Shown here one piece after another: positions 1-4,904 of a stretch of 5,124 nucleotides of DNA. A program made the translations under genes and the position numbers. Position 1 is the first letter of the stretch; each line of letters starts with the position of its first letter. This DNA is from an uncultured delta proteobacterium. Its GTDB lineage: Bacteria; Desulfobacterota; Syntrophorhabdia; Syntrophorhabdales; Syntrophorhabdaceae. The notes under the pieces were generated by a model. That model did not search any database. It was given only the letters and a program-made list of their open reading frames with translations, and was not told the origin of the DNA. Location of the stretch: the NCBI GenBank assembly GCA_903872255.1, contig CAIQJW010000036.1:1-5124 (forward strand), given 5' to 3'.

Positions 1-309
1 CAGCTGGATATGCCCTGCATAATGACAGGCATTGAAGGCTTCCCGTGGGACAACAAGTATGTATTTGGCTATGCCGACGAAGCAGAATACGAAGCCCTCA
101 AGAAGGATCACCCTTCCCCTGCCGACATTTATGAATTGAAGCGTTTTGAAGACCTCATCGATGAGGATGCCGGAATACTGGTCAAGATAAAACGGGTAAA
201 GGACAACCGGCGCTTCATCCTCGACCTTGCATGGCTTAGGGCCGTTGATGAATCATCGGGGAACCGTATGCTTCTCGATGATTACTCGGCGTGGTTTGTC
301 AACCGTTGA
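1..309 (+). CDS. Unrecognised small acidic protein, 5' end probably outside the window
   Basis: The reading frame is open from the first base (Gln-Leu-Asp before the first Met at 10) to a TGA at 307-309. Neither the ATG at 10 nor the one at 22 has a visible Shine-Dalgarno sequence, so the gene most likely begins upstream and only its last ~102 codons are seen; a start at 10 would give 99 residues. The visible part is acidic and aromatic, with no membrane segment or signal peptide. It has a charged middle (EAEYEALKKDHPS), then a strand-like stretch with alternating hydrophobics (ILVKIKRV, RRFILDLAWLRAVD), and ends in LLDDYSAWFVNR. The second half could be a small beta-barrel, but I cannot name a family. 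Codon use looks like genuine coding sequence. It is convergent with the phosphoesterase gene, and the two stops are 61 bases apart. Confidence 0.7.
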   Translation, partial: QLDMPCIMTGIEGFPWDNKYVFGYADEAEYEALKKDHPSPADIYELKRFEDLIDEDAGILVKIKRVKDNRRFILDLAWLRAVDESSGNRMLLDDYSAWFVNR

Positions 310-350
310 AATTGCGAGGGAAAAATAGAAAGCATTCCCTCAATCGGTTG
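300..350. terminator. Bulged hairpin between convergent genes, possible two-way terminator
   Basis: An outer stem CAACCG (300-305) pairs with CGGTTG (345-350). Inside it, ATT (311-313) pairs with AAT (342-344), and GAGGGAA (316-322) pairs with TTCCCTC (335-341), leaving a 12-base loop. The TGA stop of the first gene falls in a five-base bulge. There is no T-run on either side, so this is not a classic intrinsic terminator. Its position between two converging genes suggests a role in ending transcription or protecting 3' ends. The pairing is seen directly; the function is inferred. Confidence 0.35.
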
Positions 351-370
351 ATATGCCGTTGTCCGGTTCT

Positions 371-2173
371 CTACTTTGCCGTTCCGTAAGCTTTCTGCAT
401 TTTCATTGTCATTTCTGGGCTCAGTTTCTTTACAAGCTCCGCATTGTACGAACCCGTAGGCATCGGTTTTACGCTCGGGTCCTTCGTTGGATTGTTGGTG
501 AATATATTATTGTTGATTATCTGTTGCGTCGCGACGGCGTAAGAACGCGATCTGGCGGCGGGTGTACCATCCTTGACTGCCGGATCGACGTTGGTCGCAA
601 CGATCGAAATTGTATTGTCGCTGTTGAGATAGATCTCAAAAGTACGGAATTGCTGGGGGAAATCCCTGAGGGAAGAGGTTTCAACCTGCCAGAAGCCTTT
701 TTCGGGGGCATTGACCGGGTCAGGTGAAGCAAATGCCTTAACGGTATTCAAATGGCGATGCCCTGAAGCCCACAGGATGAAATTAGGATGTTTGTGAAGT
801 AGAGCGACGAGTTCCGGCAGGGATACGGCGTTTTGAGGGTCCTTCCACCATCCAAGCTCGCCATTGGGATCATCGACACCTATCGGTATGTGTGCGGCAA
901 TGATCATGAGCTGACCGGCAGCCTGACCATCGGCAAGTTCTTTTTTGAGCCACTCATAACGCGGCTTGTCAAGAAAGCCATGCCCGTGGATGTCGGCAGA
1001 GCCGTCGTCCTCTCTTTGTGTATCGTCGAGCACGATGATCTTGACCGGTACAGTTGACTTCGGTACGAAGCTATAGCAGGCAAATCCTTTCCCGGCGTCG
1101 ACGAGATTGAAACCGTGACCAACCGGATTCGAAGATGTTCTAAAAAACTCCTGCATCCATTCCGTTCTCAAAAGTGAGCGGCGGTCCGGGTCGGGTACAA
1201 CCTTCGGGGCAGCGTTGAACTTTCCGACAGGCCCGGCACCGACAATGCTGCCGTACGGAGTCGAACCGTCGATCACGCCCATGTAGTAATCACGTTTGCC
1301 TATATTGCGGGCGTTGATCATTACGTCTCCCGACGCGAACACCGTATCGCTGATGAAGGACTTTCGAAGGTCATCATTGACCGGGATAGAGCCGATCCAG
1401 AAATGATCGTGGTTCCCCATTGTCTGATACCAGGGAATCGTCTTGTCAAGCCCTGCCGCCTTGTAAGGTTTCTGATAATCGATAGCGCCGGCCCCGGCAT
1501 GGGCACCGGTGCTCGGGGTGATGACCTTGCCGTCAAGGACATCGATATACCACCTTAGCTCATTGTACTGTGTGTTGTTGCAGGTATCGCCCAAAGATAT
1601 GCCGAAATCGAAGGCATTTTTCCGGTGAATGGTATTTATCGTCTGAACGGCTGCATCGAGGACATGGGTCGTATAGAGCATGACCGGTGAATATATCGAG
1701 GTCTCCCATGACCACGGAGTATGACCGAGCTTGTCGAACGGGGCCGGCAGAAGGTTTGGATAGTACAGTTGCTGGAGATAGATCAACTGGCTGGGCGATT
1801 CTTTGTCGGTGATATGGATATCAGATATGGTAAAGAAATTCAAAAGCCTGGCTTTTTTCGTTGCCGATGCACCGGAATAACCAGCCGGCATGATGTCCGT
1901 CCGCTTCCCTTCATCCACACCCTTGCCATGTTTCCAGGTGGCATAGCCGTATTGACCGTATTTTGAAACCTCGTGAAGAAAGATCTTTGCCGAAGGCGTC
2001 GGGTCGGGCACGACTGACCTCTGGCGTGTTGTAAAGGCATCGGAGGAGATCGGGTATCCTTCCGGCCGAGCTTGCTGTCCGGCGCGGCTTTTTGAGTATC
2101 CCGTCAGTGAGAAGATGAGCATGCCCATTAAGAATACCAGACAATATTTTTTGAACTCATGAGATGGTTTCAT
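371..2173 (-). CDS. Exported calcineurin-like metallophosphoesterase (RPA4764/TIGR03768-type)
   Basis: A 600-residue protein with the full metallophosphoesterase motif set: SDIHI (D118, H120), LGD (D196), GNHD (253-256), AAH (H428) and GHRH (471-474). These residues hold a two-metal centre that hydrolyses phosphate esters; the substrate is unknown. Spacing is much wider than in compact family members: about 57 residues from GD to GNHD and 170 from GNHD to the next His. As I recall, long inserts of this kind mark the RPA4764 family, whose members often carry a Tat signal. Here there is no twin arginine. Instead a Lys-containing n-region and a hydrophobic core (about 10-25) end in SLTGY, so it looks Sec-exported; a signal peptidase I cut after SRA (29-31) is possible. 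I chose the start at 2173 because AAAGGAG (2178-2184) sits four bases before it and the signal peptide follows at once. The frame stays open back to 2344, but with no ribosome site there and no typical N-terminus. Transcription probably comes from the promoter at 2371-2399. Confidence 0.9.
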   Translation of the reverse strand: MKPSHEFKKYCLVFLMGMLIFSLTGYSKSRAGQQARPEGYPISSDAFTTRQRSVVPDPTPSAKIFLHEVSKYGQYGYATWKHGKGVDEGKRTDIMPAGYSGASATKKARLLNFFTISDIHITDKESPSQLIYLQQLYYPNLLPAPFDKLGHTPWSWETSIYSPVMLYTTHVLDAAVQTINTIHRKNAFDFGISLGDTCNNTQYNELRWYIDVLDGKVITPSTGAHAGAGAIDYQKPYKAAGLDKTIPWYQTMGNHDHFWIGSIPVNDDLRKSFISDTVFASGDVMINARNIGKRDYYMGVIDGSTPYGSIVGAGPVGKFNAAPKVVPDPDRRSLLRTEWMQEFFRTSSNPVGHGFNLVDAGKGFACYSFVPKSTVPVKIIVLDDTQREDDGSADIHGHGFLDKPRYEWLKKELADGQAAGQLMIIAAHIPIGVDDPNGELGWWKDPQNAVSLPELVALLHKHPNFILWASGHRHLNTVKAFASPDPVNAPEKGFWQVETSSLRDFPQQFRTFEIYLNSDNTISIVATNVDPAVKDGTPAARSRSYAVATQQIINNNIFTNNPTKDPSVKPMPTGSYNAELVKKLSPEMTMKMQKAYGTAK

Positions 2174-2203
2174 TAGGCTCCTTTCAATTTGACTGCCGTG
2201 ATA

Positions 2204-2222
2204 GGATGGTATCCCCCCATCC
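2204..2222 (-). other. Hairpin in the phosphoesterase mRNA leader
   Basis: Read on the minus strand, GGATGG (2222-2217) pairs with CCATCC (2209-2204) around a seven-base G-rich loop. It ends about 20 bases before the AGGAG ribosome site (2179-2183) within the predicted leader of about 190 nt. It is too far from the ribosome site to cover it, and no T-run follows. The pairing is clear. A role in mRNA stability or regulation is speculative, and a six-base pair match can arise by chance. Confidence 0.25.
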
Positions 2223-2370
2223 ATTTGCTTTTCATATGCGGATCTGTCCGTCCAGACAATGCTTTCTTGGACAGAGGCACAATTAACTATCGGGACAATT
2301 GCCGAAATCTTAAGAGAACAGGATGCAAATATTGTTCTGCCCATCGTCGACAGGATGATCGACCATAGAA

Positions 2371-2399
2371 ATCGTATCGCTTATGATAATTGTTGTCAA
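2371..2399 (-). promoter_or_regulatory. Sigma-70-like promoter for the phosphoesterase gene
   Basis: On the minus strand there is a perfect -35 box TTGACA (2399-2394), a 17-base spacer and TACGAT (2376-2371), which matches four of six -10 positions including the key second A and last T. Transcription would start near 2364. That leaves an untranslated leader of about 190 nt before the ATG at 2173, long for a plain enzyme gene. The box match and spacing are seen; activity is inferred. Confidence 0.6.
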
Positions 2400-2413
2400 T
2401 AATGCCGCTTATT
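2398..2413. promoter_or_regulatory. Small dyad between the divergent promoters
   Basis: AATAA (2398-2402) and TTATT (2409-2413) form a five-base inverted repeat with a six-base gap. It is centred near 2405.5, in the space between the -35 region of the minus-strand promoter (2394-2399) and that of the plus-strand promoter (about 2416-2421). A regulator bound here could touch both promoters. The repeat is short and AT-rich, so chance is a real alternative, and it does not match a regulator site I know. Confidence 0.25.
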
Positions 2414-2415
2414 TG

Positions 2416-2444
2416 TTTTGCGTATTGTAAAGACCTGATATAAT
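2416..2444 (+). promoter_or_regulatory. Extended -10 promoter for the haemerythrin gene
   Basis: A perfect TATAAT (2439-2444) is preceded by TG and one base (2436-2438), the extended -10 form TGnTATAAT, which relaxes the need for a -35 box. The 17-base-spaced upstream hexamer is TTTTGC (2416-2421), a weak -35. The predicted start of transcription is near 2451. That leaves only about 9 bases before the ATG at 2460 but 33 before the ATG at 2484, which favours the later start for the protein. Confidence 0.65.
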
Positions 2445-2483
2445 CAATGTAGAAATGCAATGTTCTTTTCAGAGAAGACCGGT

Positions 2484-3032
2484 ATGAAGGCTACCCAGCA
2501 ACTGAAGGATGAGCATGAGGGGATCAGGGTCATGCTGGGCATCCTTGAGAAAGTTTCGAACAGGTTTGAGACAACAGGTACTGTCGAGAAGGAGCATTTC
2601 GACCGGATCATCGAATTTTTGACCATATTCGTCGATAAATGCCATAATGCAAAAGAAGAGGAACTTTTGTTTCCTGCAATGCTCGCCGCAAGCACCCAGG
2701 CAAAGGCCCCCGTGGAGGCACTGCTCGATGAGCATAAAGCGGGCAGGGGATATATTGGCGAGATGTGCCGGGCTTATACCTCATATCTCGAGGGGAATGG
2801 GCCATTGTCCGGAAATATCGCAGAGAATGCCCGGGGATACATCTCGCTGCTCAGGGAACATATTGGAAAAGAGAATGACGTTCTCCTCGAAGTGGCGGAC
2901 AAGCTCTTATCGGCTGAAAAGCAAGACGAGCTAAATGGCGGTTTCGAGAAGATCGAGGAGGTACGGATCGGACGCGGCAAGCACGAGGAATTCCATGGCC
3001 TTCTCAAAGAACTGAGCGGGATCTACTCGTAG
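2484..3032 (+). CDS. Haemerythrin (HHE) domain protein
   Basis: A 182-residue soluble helical protein with the haemerythrin cation-binding pattern: DEHE (H11), DKCHNAKEEELLFP (H54, E58), LLDEHK (H84) and REHIGKEND (H126, E130). In the family these side chains hold a non-haem di-iron site that binds O2 or acts in nitric-oxide or oxidative stress handling and iron storage; which applies here cannot be told. The four-helix domain takes up about residues 1-145. A further helix ends in KHEEFHGLLKELSGIY, a His-rich tail also seen in relatives of this subgroup. There is no signal peptide, so it is cytoplasmic. An upstream in-frame ATG at 2460 would add eight residues, but the promoter leaves almost no leader there. 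MKATQQLKDEHEG is a typical beginning for the family, and a weak AGAGAAG ribosome site (2471-2477) precedes 2484. It is transcribed divergently from the phosphoesterase. Confidence 0.9.
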   Translation: MKATQQLKDEHEGIRVMLGILEKVSNRFETTGTVEKEHFDRIIEFLTIFVDKCHNAKEEELLFPAMLAASTQAKAPVEALLDEHKAGRGYIGEMCRAYTSYLEGNGPLSGNIAENARGYISLLREHIGKENDVLLEVADKLLSAEKQDELNGGFEKIEEVRIGRGKHEEFHGLLKELSGIYS

Positions 3033-3044
3033 ATCTATTAATTC

Positions 3045-3075
3045 GCCGGGAGGGTCCAAGTTTACGCCGCCCGGT
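3045..3075 (+). terminator. Weak hairpin after the haemerythrin gene
   Basis: CCGGG (3046-3050) pairs with CCCGG (3070-3074), and a mismatch plus GG/CC (3052-3053 with 3067-3068) extends it inward. The flanking G3045 and T3075 can wobble-pair. Only four T's follow, seven bases on, so it is a poor intrinsic terminator. A separate inverted repeat, GATCTAC/GTAGATC (3020-3026 and 3029-3035), straddles the stop codon just before it. Either could end or protect the transcript. Confidence 0.25.
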
Positions 3076-3115
3076 GTCGATTTTCAGTAAACCTGGCCCG
3101 ATCTTAAAATATATC

Positions 3116-3144
3116 TTGTAATTCTCGCGCAATCGTGAGATAAT
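3116..3144 (+). promoter_or_regulatory. Sigma-70-like promoter for the cold-shock gene
   Basis: TTGTAA (3116-3121) stands 17 bases before GATAAT (3139-3144), matching four and five of six consensus positions. The expected start of transcription is near 3151, giving a leader of about 108 nt. Another A/T-rich stretch (TTAAAATATA, from 3104) lies just upstream but lacks an equally well spaced -35. Confidence 0.45.
3123..3140. promoter_or_regulatory. Operator-like inverted repeat inside the cold-shock promoter
   Basis: TCTCGCG (3123-3129) and CGTGAGA (3134-3140) form a seven-base inverted repeat with one mismatch and a four-base gap. It fills most of the spacer and touches the first bases of the -10 box. 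A protein bound here would block RNA polymerase, so a repressor site is the natural reading. I do not recognise the sequence as the site of a known regulator. Confidence 0.35.
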
Positions 3145-3150
3145 GGATAA

Positions 3151-3258
3151 CTGAAGTACCGGGATCTCCGTTATTGGCTACCACAGAATTCTTTTTTGTC
3201 GTTCCTTCATGACCATTTTCCGAATGCTTCAAAATCTAATGAATAGAGGTATGTGGAT
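3151..3258 (+). other. Long untranslated leader of the cold-shock mRNA
   Basis: About 108 bases run from the predicted transcription start to the ATG at 3259 with no credible small ORF. The middle is pyrimidine-rich (3190-3222, including six T's), and an AGAGGT ribosome site (3245-3250) closes it. Long leaders are known for enteric cold-shock mRNAs, where they act as temperature-sensing structures. Whether this leader does so is inference; I see no strong long stem by eye. Confidence 0.35.
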
Positions 3259-3459
3259 ATGACAAAAGGAACAGTGAAGTGGTTCAATGATGCAAAGGGT
3301 TTTGGTTTTATTACCCAGGAGGATGGCTCGGATATTTTTGTCCACTATTCAGCGATTAAGGATAGCGGCTTTAAATCTCTCGCCGAGGGCGAGAATGTCA
3401 GTTTTGAGGTGGTAAGCGGTCCGAAGGGGCCTGCCGCATCCAACGTAGTAAAGAACTAA
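3259..3459 (+). CDS. Cold-shock domain protein (CspA family)
   Basis: A 66-residue protein, the usual length for single-domain cold-shock proteins. It folds as a five-stranded OB barrel that binds single-stranded RNA and DNA and melts RNA structure, acting as an RNA chaperone in the cytoplasm. Both nucleic-acid motifs are intact: RNP1 as KGFGFI (13-18) and RNP2 as IFVHY (26-30). The start KGTVKWFN, GPKGPAASNV near the end, and aromatic residues W8, F15, F17, F27, H29 and Y30 are as expected; Tyr at position 30 replaces the more usual Phe. An in-frame GTG at 3253 would add two residues but sits only two bases from the ribosome site, whereas AGAGGT (3245-3250) is eight bases before the ATG at 3259. 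It appears monocistronic, with its own promoter and terminator. Family members can be cold-induced or constitutive, and the sequence does not decide which. Confidence 0.95.
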   Translation: MTKGTVKWFNDAKGFGFITQEDGSDIFVHYSAIKDSGFKSLAEGENVSFEVVSGPKGPAASNVVKN

Positions 3460-3469
3460 GCCTACCCTG

Positions 3470-3501
3470 GCAGGTCTGCATATCGCAGACCTGCTTTTTT
3501 T
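3470..3501 (+). terminator. Strong intrinsic terminator of the cold-shock gene
   Basis: A perfect ten-base stem, GCAGGTCTGC (3470-3479) with GCAGACCTGC (3485-3494), closes a five-base loop and is followed directly by seven T's (3495-3501). It lies 10 bases after the cold-shock stop codon. This is a textbook Rho-independent terminator and isolates the next genes from cold-shock transcription. Confidence 0.95.
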
Positions 3502-3728
3502 ATCCCGGAACGCTACTATGTAATCAGTTATAATACCGCACTTTACAGTCTGCCTGGTTTTCCTCAAAAAAATCTTACCACGCGGGGCATTTGTGATAAA
3601 CCGTGCCTGCGCTCCACTTTATTCGTATCTTTATGTTGCTTCCTGTGGTATCTTTATATACGCGCAGCCAGCTTTGCCTTCGACAAATTCTTCAGAGTCG
3701 ATCGCTCACAGGTTTTTTTGGAGAATCA
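3502..3728. other. Gene-free stretch before the cyclase-like cassette
   Basis: About 230 bases hold no ORF I would defend. A frame is open from a GTG at 3603 but has no ribosome site and a poor amino-acid make-up. A perfect TATAAT lies at 3529-3534, but the 17-base-spaced upstream hexamer (CGGAAC) is unlike a -35 box and no TG extends it, so it is only a weak promoter candidate for the genes downstream. The last bases are GGAG (3720-3723), a good ribosome site for the ATG at 3729. Confidence 0.4.
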
Positions 3729-3854
3729 ATGCACACAATGAAGGCGCCCGATGAAAAGATCATTTTCTGTTGTACATCGGCTCATGGTAAAGCAACGGGA
3801 AATGATGGCTCACGAACTCGATCAATATTATATCGGCAAGGGTTTGTCGGTTGA
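3729..3854 (+). other. Well-started 41-codon frame, probable true beginning of the next gene
   Basis: The ATG at 3729 has the best ribosome site in the area (GGAG, five bases before) and a second in-frame ATG at 3738. The first ~20 codons give an acidic-basic lead and a strand-like IIFCCTSAHGK with ordinary codon use. After GGTAAA (3786-3791) the frame becomes Ser/Arg/Gly-rich and stops at 3852-3854. From the same point the frame used by 3751-4017 reads on as a good helix (QREMMAHELDQYY). Removing one base near 3792 joins them into a 95-residue protein. This could be a real frameshift, a sequence error, or a short overlapping leader ORF. Confidence 0.45.
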
Positions 3855-4017
3855 AGTCGGATTGAGCGGTCCGGATAAAACATTTATCAATCTATTTTCG
3901 CCACTTTTTTGCAGGGAATCTGTAAGCAGGATCGTAGAAAAGACGAATCTTCTTCTTTATCTTAAGGAAGCAGAATTTAAAAAAGCGACAATCGGCGACA
4001 ATAATGAAGAATTATGA
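3751..4017 (+). CDS. Small protein of unknown function, N-terminus probably shifted out of frame
   Basis: The intact frame from the ATG at 3751 gives 88 residues, with AAGG (3741-3744) as a modest ribosome site. I do not recognise a family. From about residue 13 the sequence looks like a compact soluble protein: a helix (QREMMAHELDQYYIGKG), a strand (LSVEVGLS), then FINLFSPLFCRESVSRIVEK and a closing helix (LLLYLKEAEFKKA). The first 12 residues, MKRSFSVVHRLM, look unnatural beside the other frame. A single-base change joining the frame at 3729 would replace them with a sensible strand ending in TSAHGK (95 residues in all). No signal peptide or membrane segment is seen. Its stop codon lies 14 bases inside the next gene, so the two are probably translationally coupled and may work together. 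Confidence 0.55.
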   Translation: MKRSFSVVHRLMVKQREMMAHELDQYYIGKGLSVEVGLSGPDKTFINLFSPLFCRESVSRIVEKTNLLLYLKEAEFKKATIGDNNEEL

Positions 4018-4843
4018 GTTTATGATCTCAAAGCTTTCTGAGCATGGGGCATATAGCCGGTATTTTTTTGATCACAGGTATTGGAGAACACCAGGGATGG
4101 AATTTACATACTATGGCGACTTGTTGGGTATTTCCGGTTATTACAGACTTGACCCCAGGGTTGCGAAAGAAAAACTGAATCAATTTTATGATATTACCTT
4201 CGAAAGTCTCTCGGAATACTGTCAGCAAAATAATATGGCTACCGTTCAAATGTTCAGTGACAGCCTGTTATTTTACGGTGACGATATTGCCTCGGCCCTT
4301 GAGCAGCTGCATTCTGTCTATGTCAGACTGATTTACAAAGGCCTGCTTTTAAGGGGCGCAGTCGTAAAAGGCAAACTGCAGTTTGAACCTCGTCTCACCT
4401 ACGATAATTACGAAAAGAGGCTGCCGCAGGATGATACCCTTGCACGTGCCATGGGGCTGGAGAATACAAAAAAAGGTGCAAGGCTTTTGATAGAGAACCA
4501 GCTGGCCGCCGAGTTGCTTTATGAACACCAGGAATGGCTTACCCAGGAAGGCTATGTCATGAGTTTCAATAACACGCACTACGCCGAGGTACCGGAAGGC
4601 AGTGCGCTCCGGAGAATATCGCCGACCCCGGAACAGGATACGTACGAGTACCTTTATTTTTGGATGAGTCCAGAACATAAAACCTTTTTGAACCTTAGCC
4701 ACGAATTCACAGCGCGGGACCTTGAAGTGCTGAAATTAATGACAAGCGAGTCTATAGGGCTCCATTACAGAGAAACAATGGAGCTTTTAAAACGGTGCCG
4801 GACACGTCAAAAAGTAACCAGAGAAAGACTGGGTCATGCATGA
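4004..4843 (+). CDS. Class III nucleotidyl-cyclase-like protein
   Basis: A 279-residue soluble protein. Landmarks of the class III cyclase fold occur in order: YGDLLGIS (37-44) with D39, VQMFSDSLLFY (81-91) with D86, a KGLLLRGAVVKGKL strand-turn-strand (112-125), and a later LARAMGLEN...KGARLLIE segment (146-164) where cyclases pack the base. D39 and D86 fall where class III cyclases hold their two catalytic metals. The pattern is closest to the widespread, mostly uncharacterised proteins with FLDILGF, FSDS and LLRGG-type motifs. The purine-selecting residues of classic adenylate or guanylate cyclases are not evident, so product and activity are open. A C-terminal helical part (233-279) is Arg/Lys-rich. 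The start at 4004 has a weak ribosome site, but the 14-base overlap with the previous gene fits coupling; Met7 (4022) is the alternative. It could be a signalling enzyme, a degenerate sensor domain, or part of a defence or regulatory cassette. Confidence 0.6.
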   Translation: MKNYEFMISKLSEHGAYSRYFFDHRYWRTPGMEFTYYGDLLGISGYYRLDPRVAKEKLNQFYDITFESLSEYCQQNNMATVQMFSDSLLFYGDDIASALEQLHSVYVRLIYKGLLLRGAVVKGKLQFEPRLTYDNYEKRLPQDDTLARAMGLENTKKGARLLIENQLAAELLYEHQEWLTQEGYVMSFNNTHYAEVPEGSALRRISPTPEQDTYEYLYFWMSPEHKTFLNLSHEFTARDLEVLKLMTSESIGLHYRETMELLKRCRTRQKVTRERLGHA

Positions 4844-4904
4844 AAGCCAAAACGGCTCGCATTTTTAAATATTATTCGGCAAACCAGCATAAAAGGAGCA
4901 AGTA

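Noticed and set aside
353..727. Plus-strand 124-codon open frame opposite the end of the phosphoesterase gene
   Set aside because: It lies wholly antisense to a strongly supported gene, has no ribosome site, and its Cys/Arg-rich product resembles a shadow of the real frame.
2174..2344. Extra 57 in-frame codons at the start of the phosphoesterase
   Set aside because: No ribosome site precedes the ATG at 2344. The signal peptide and a strong AGGAG point to 2173; the extension would bury the signal peptide.
2460..2483. Upstream ATG adding eight residues to the haemerythrin protein
   Set aside because: The predicted transcript starts only about nine bases before it, no ribosome site is present, and the family usually begins at the MKAT-type Met.
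3529..3534. Perfect TATAAT upstream of the cassette
   Set aside because: No acceptable -35 box or TG extension accompanies it, so it is mentioned only as a weak candidate and not called as a promoter.
3349..3567. Minus-strand 72-codon frame over the cold-shock gene and its terminator
   Set aside because: It runs antisense through a perfect intrinsic terminator and a certain gene. No start signal supports it.
4349..4702. Minus-strand 117-codon frame within the cyclase-like gene
   Set aside because: It is fully antisense to a better-supported gene with recognisable motifs; it lacks a ribosome site and shows no family features.
4845..4866. AGCC/GGCT hairpin followed by five T's after the cyclase-like gene
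   Set aside because: The stem is only four base pairs and the T-run begins four bases later, so it is too weak to call a terminator. Read-through to the gene at 4905 seems more likely.
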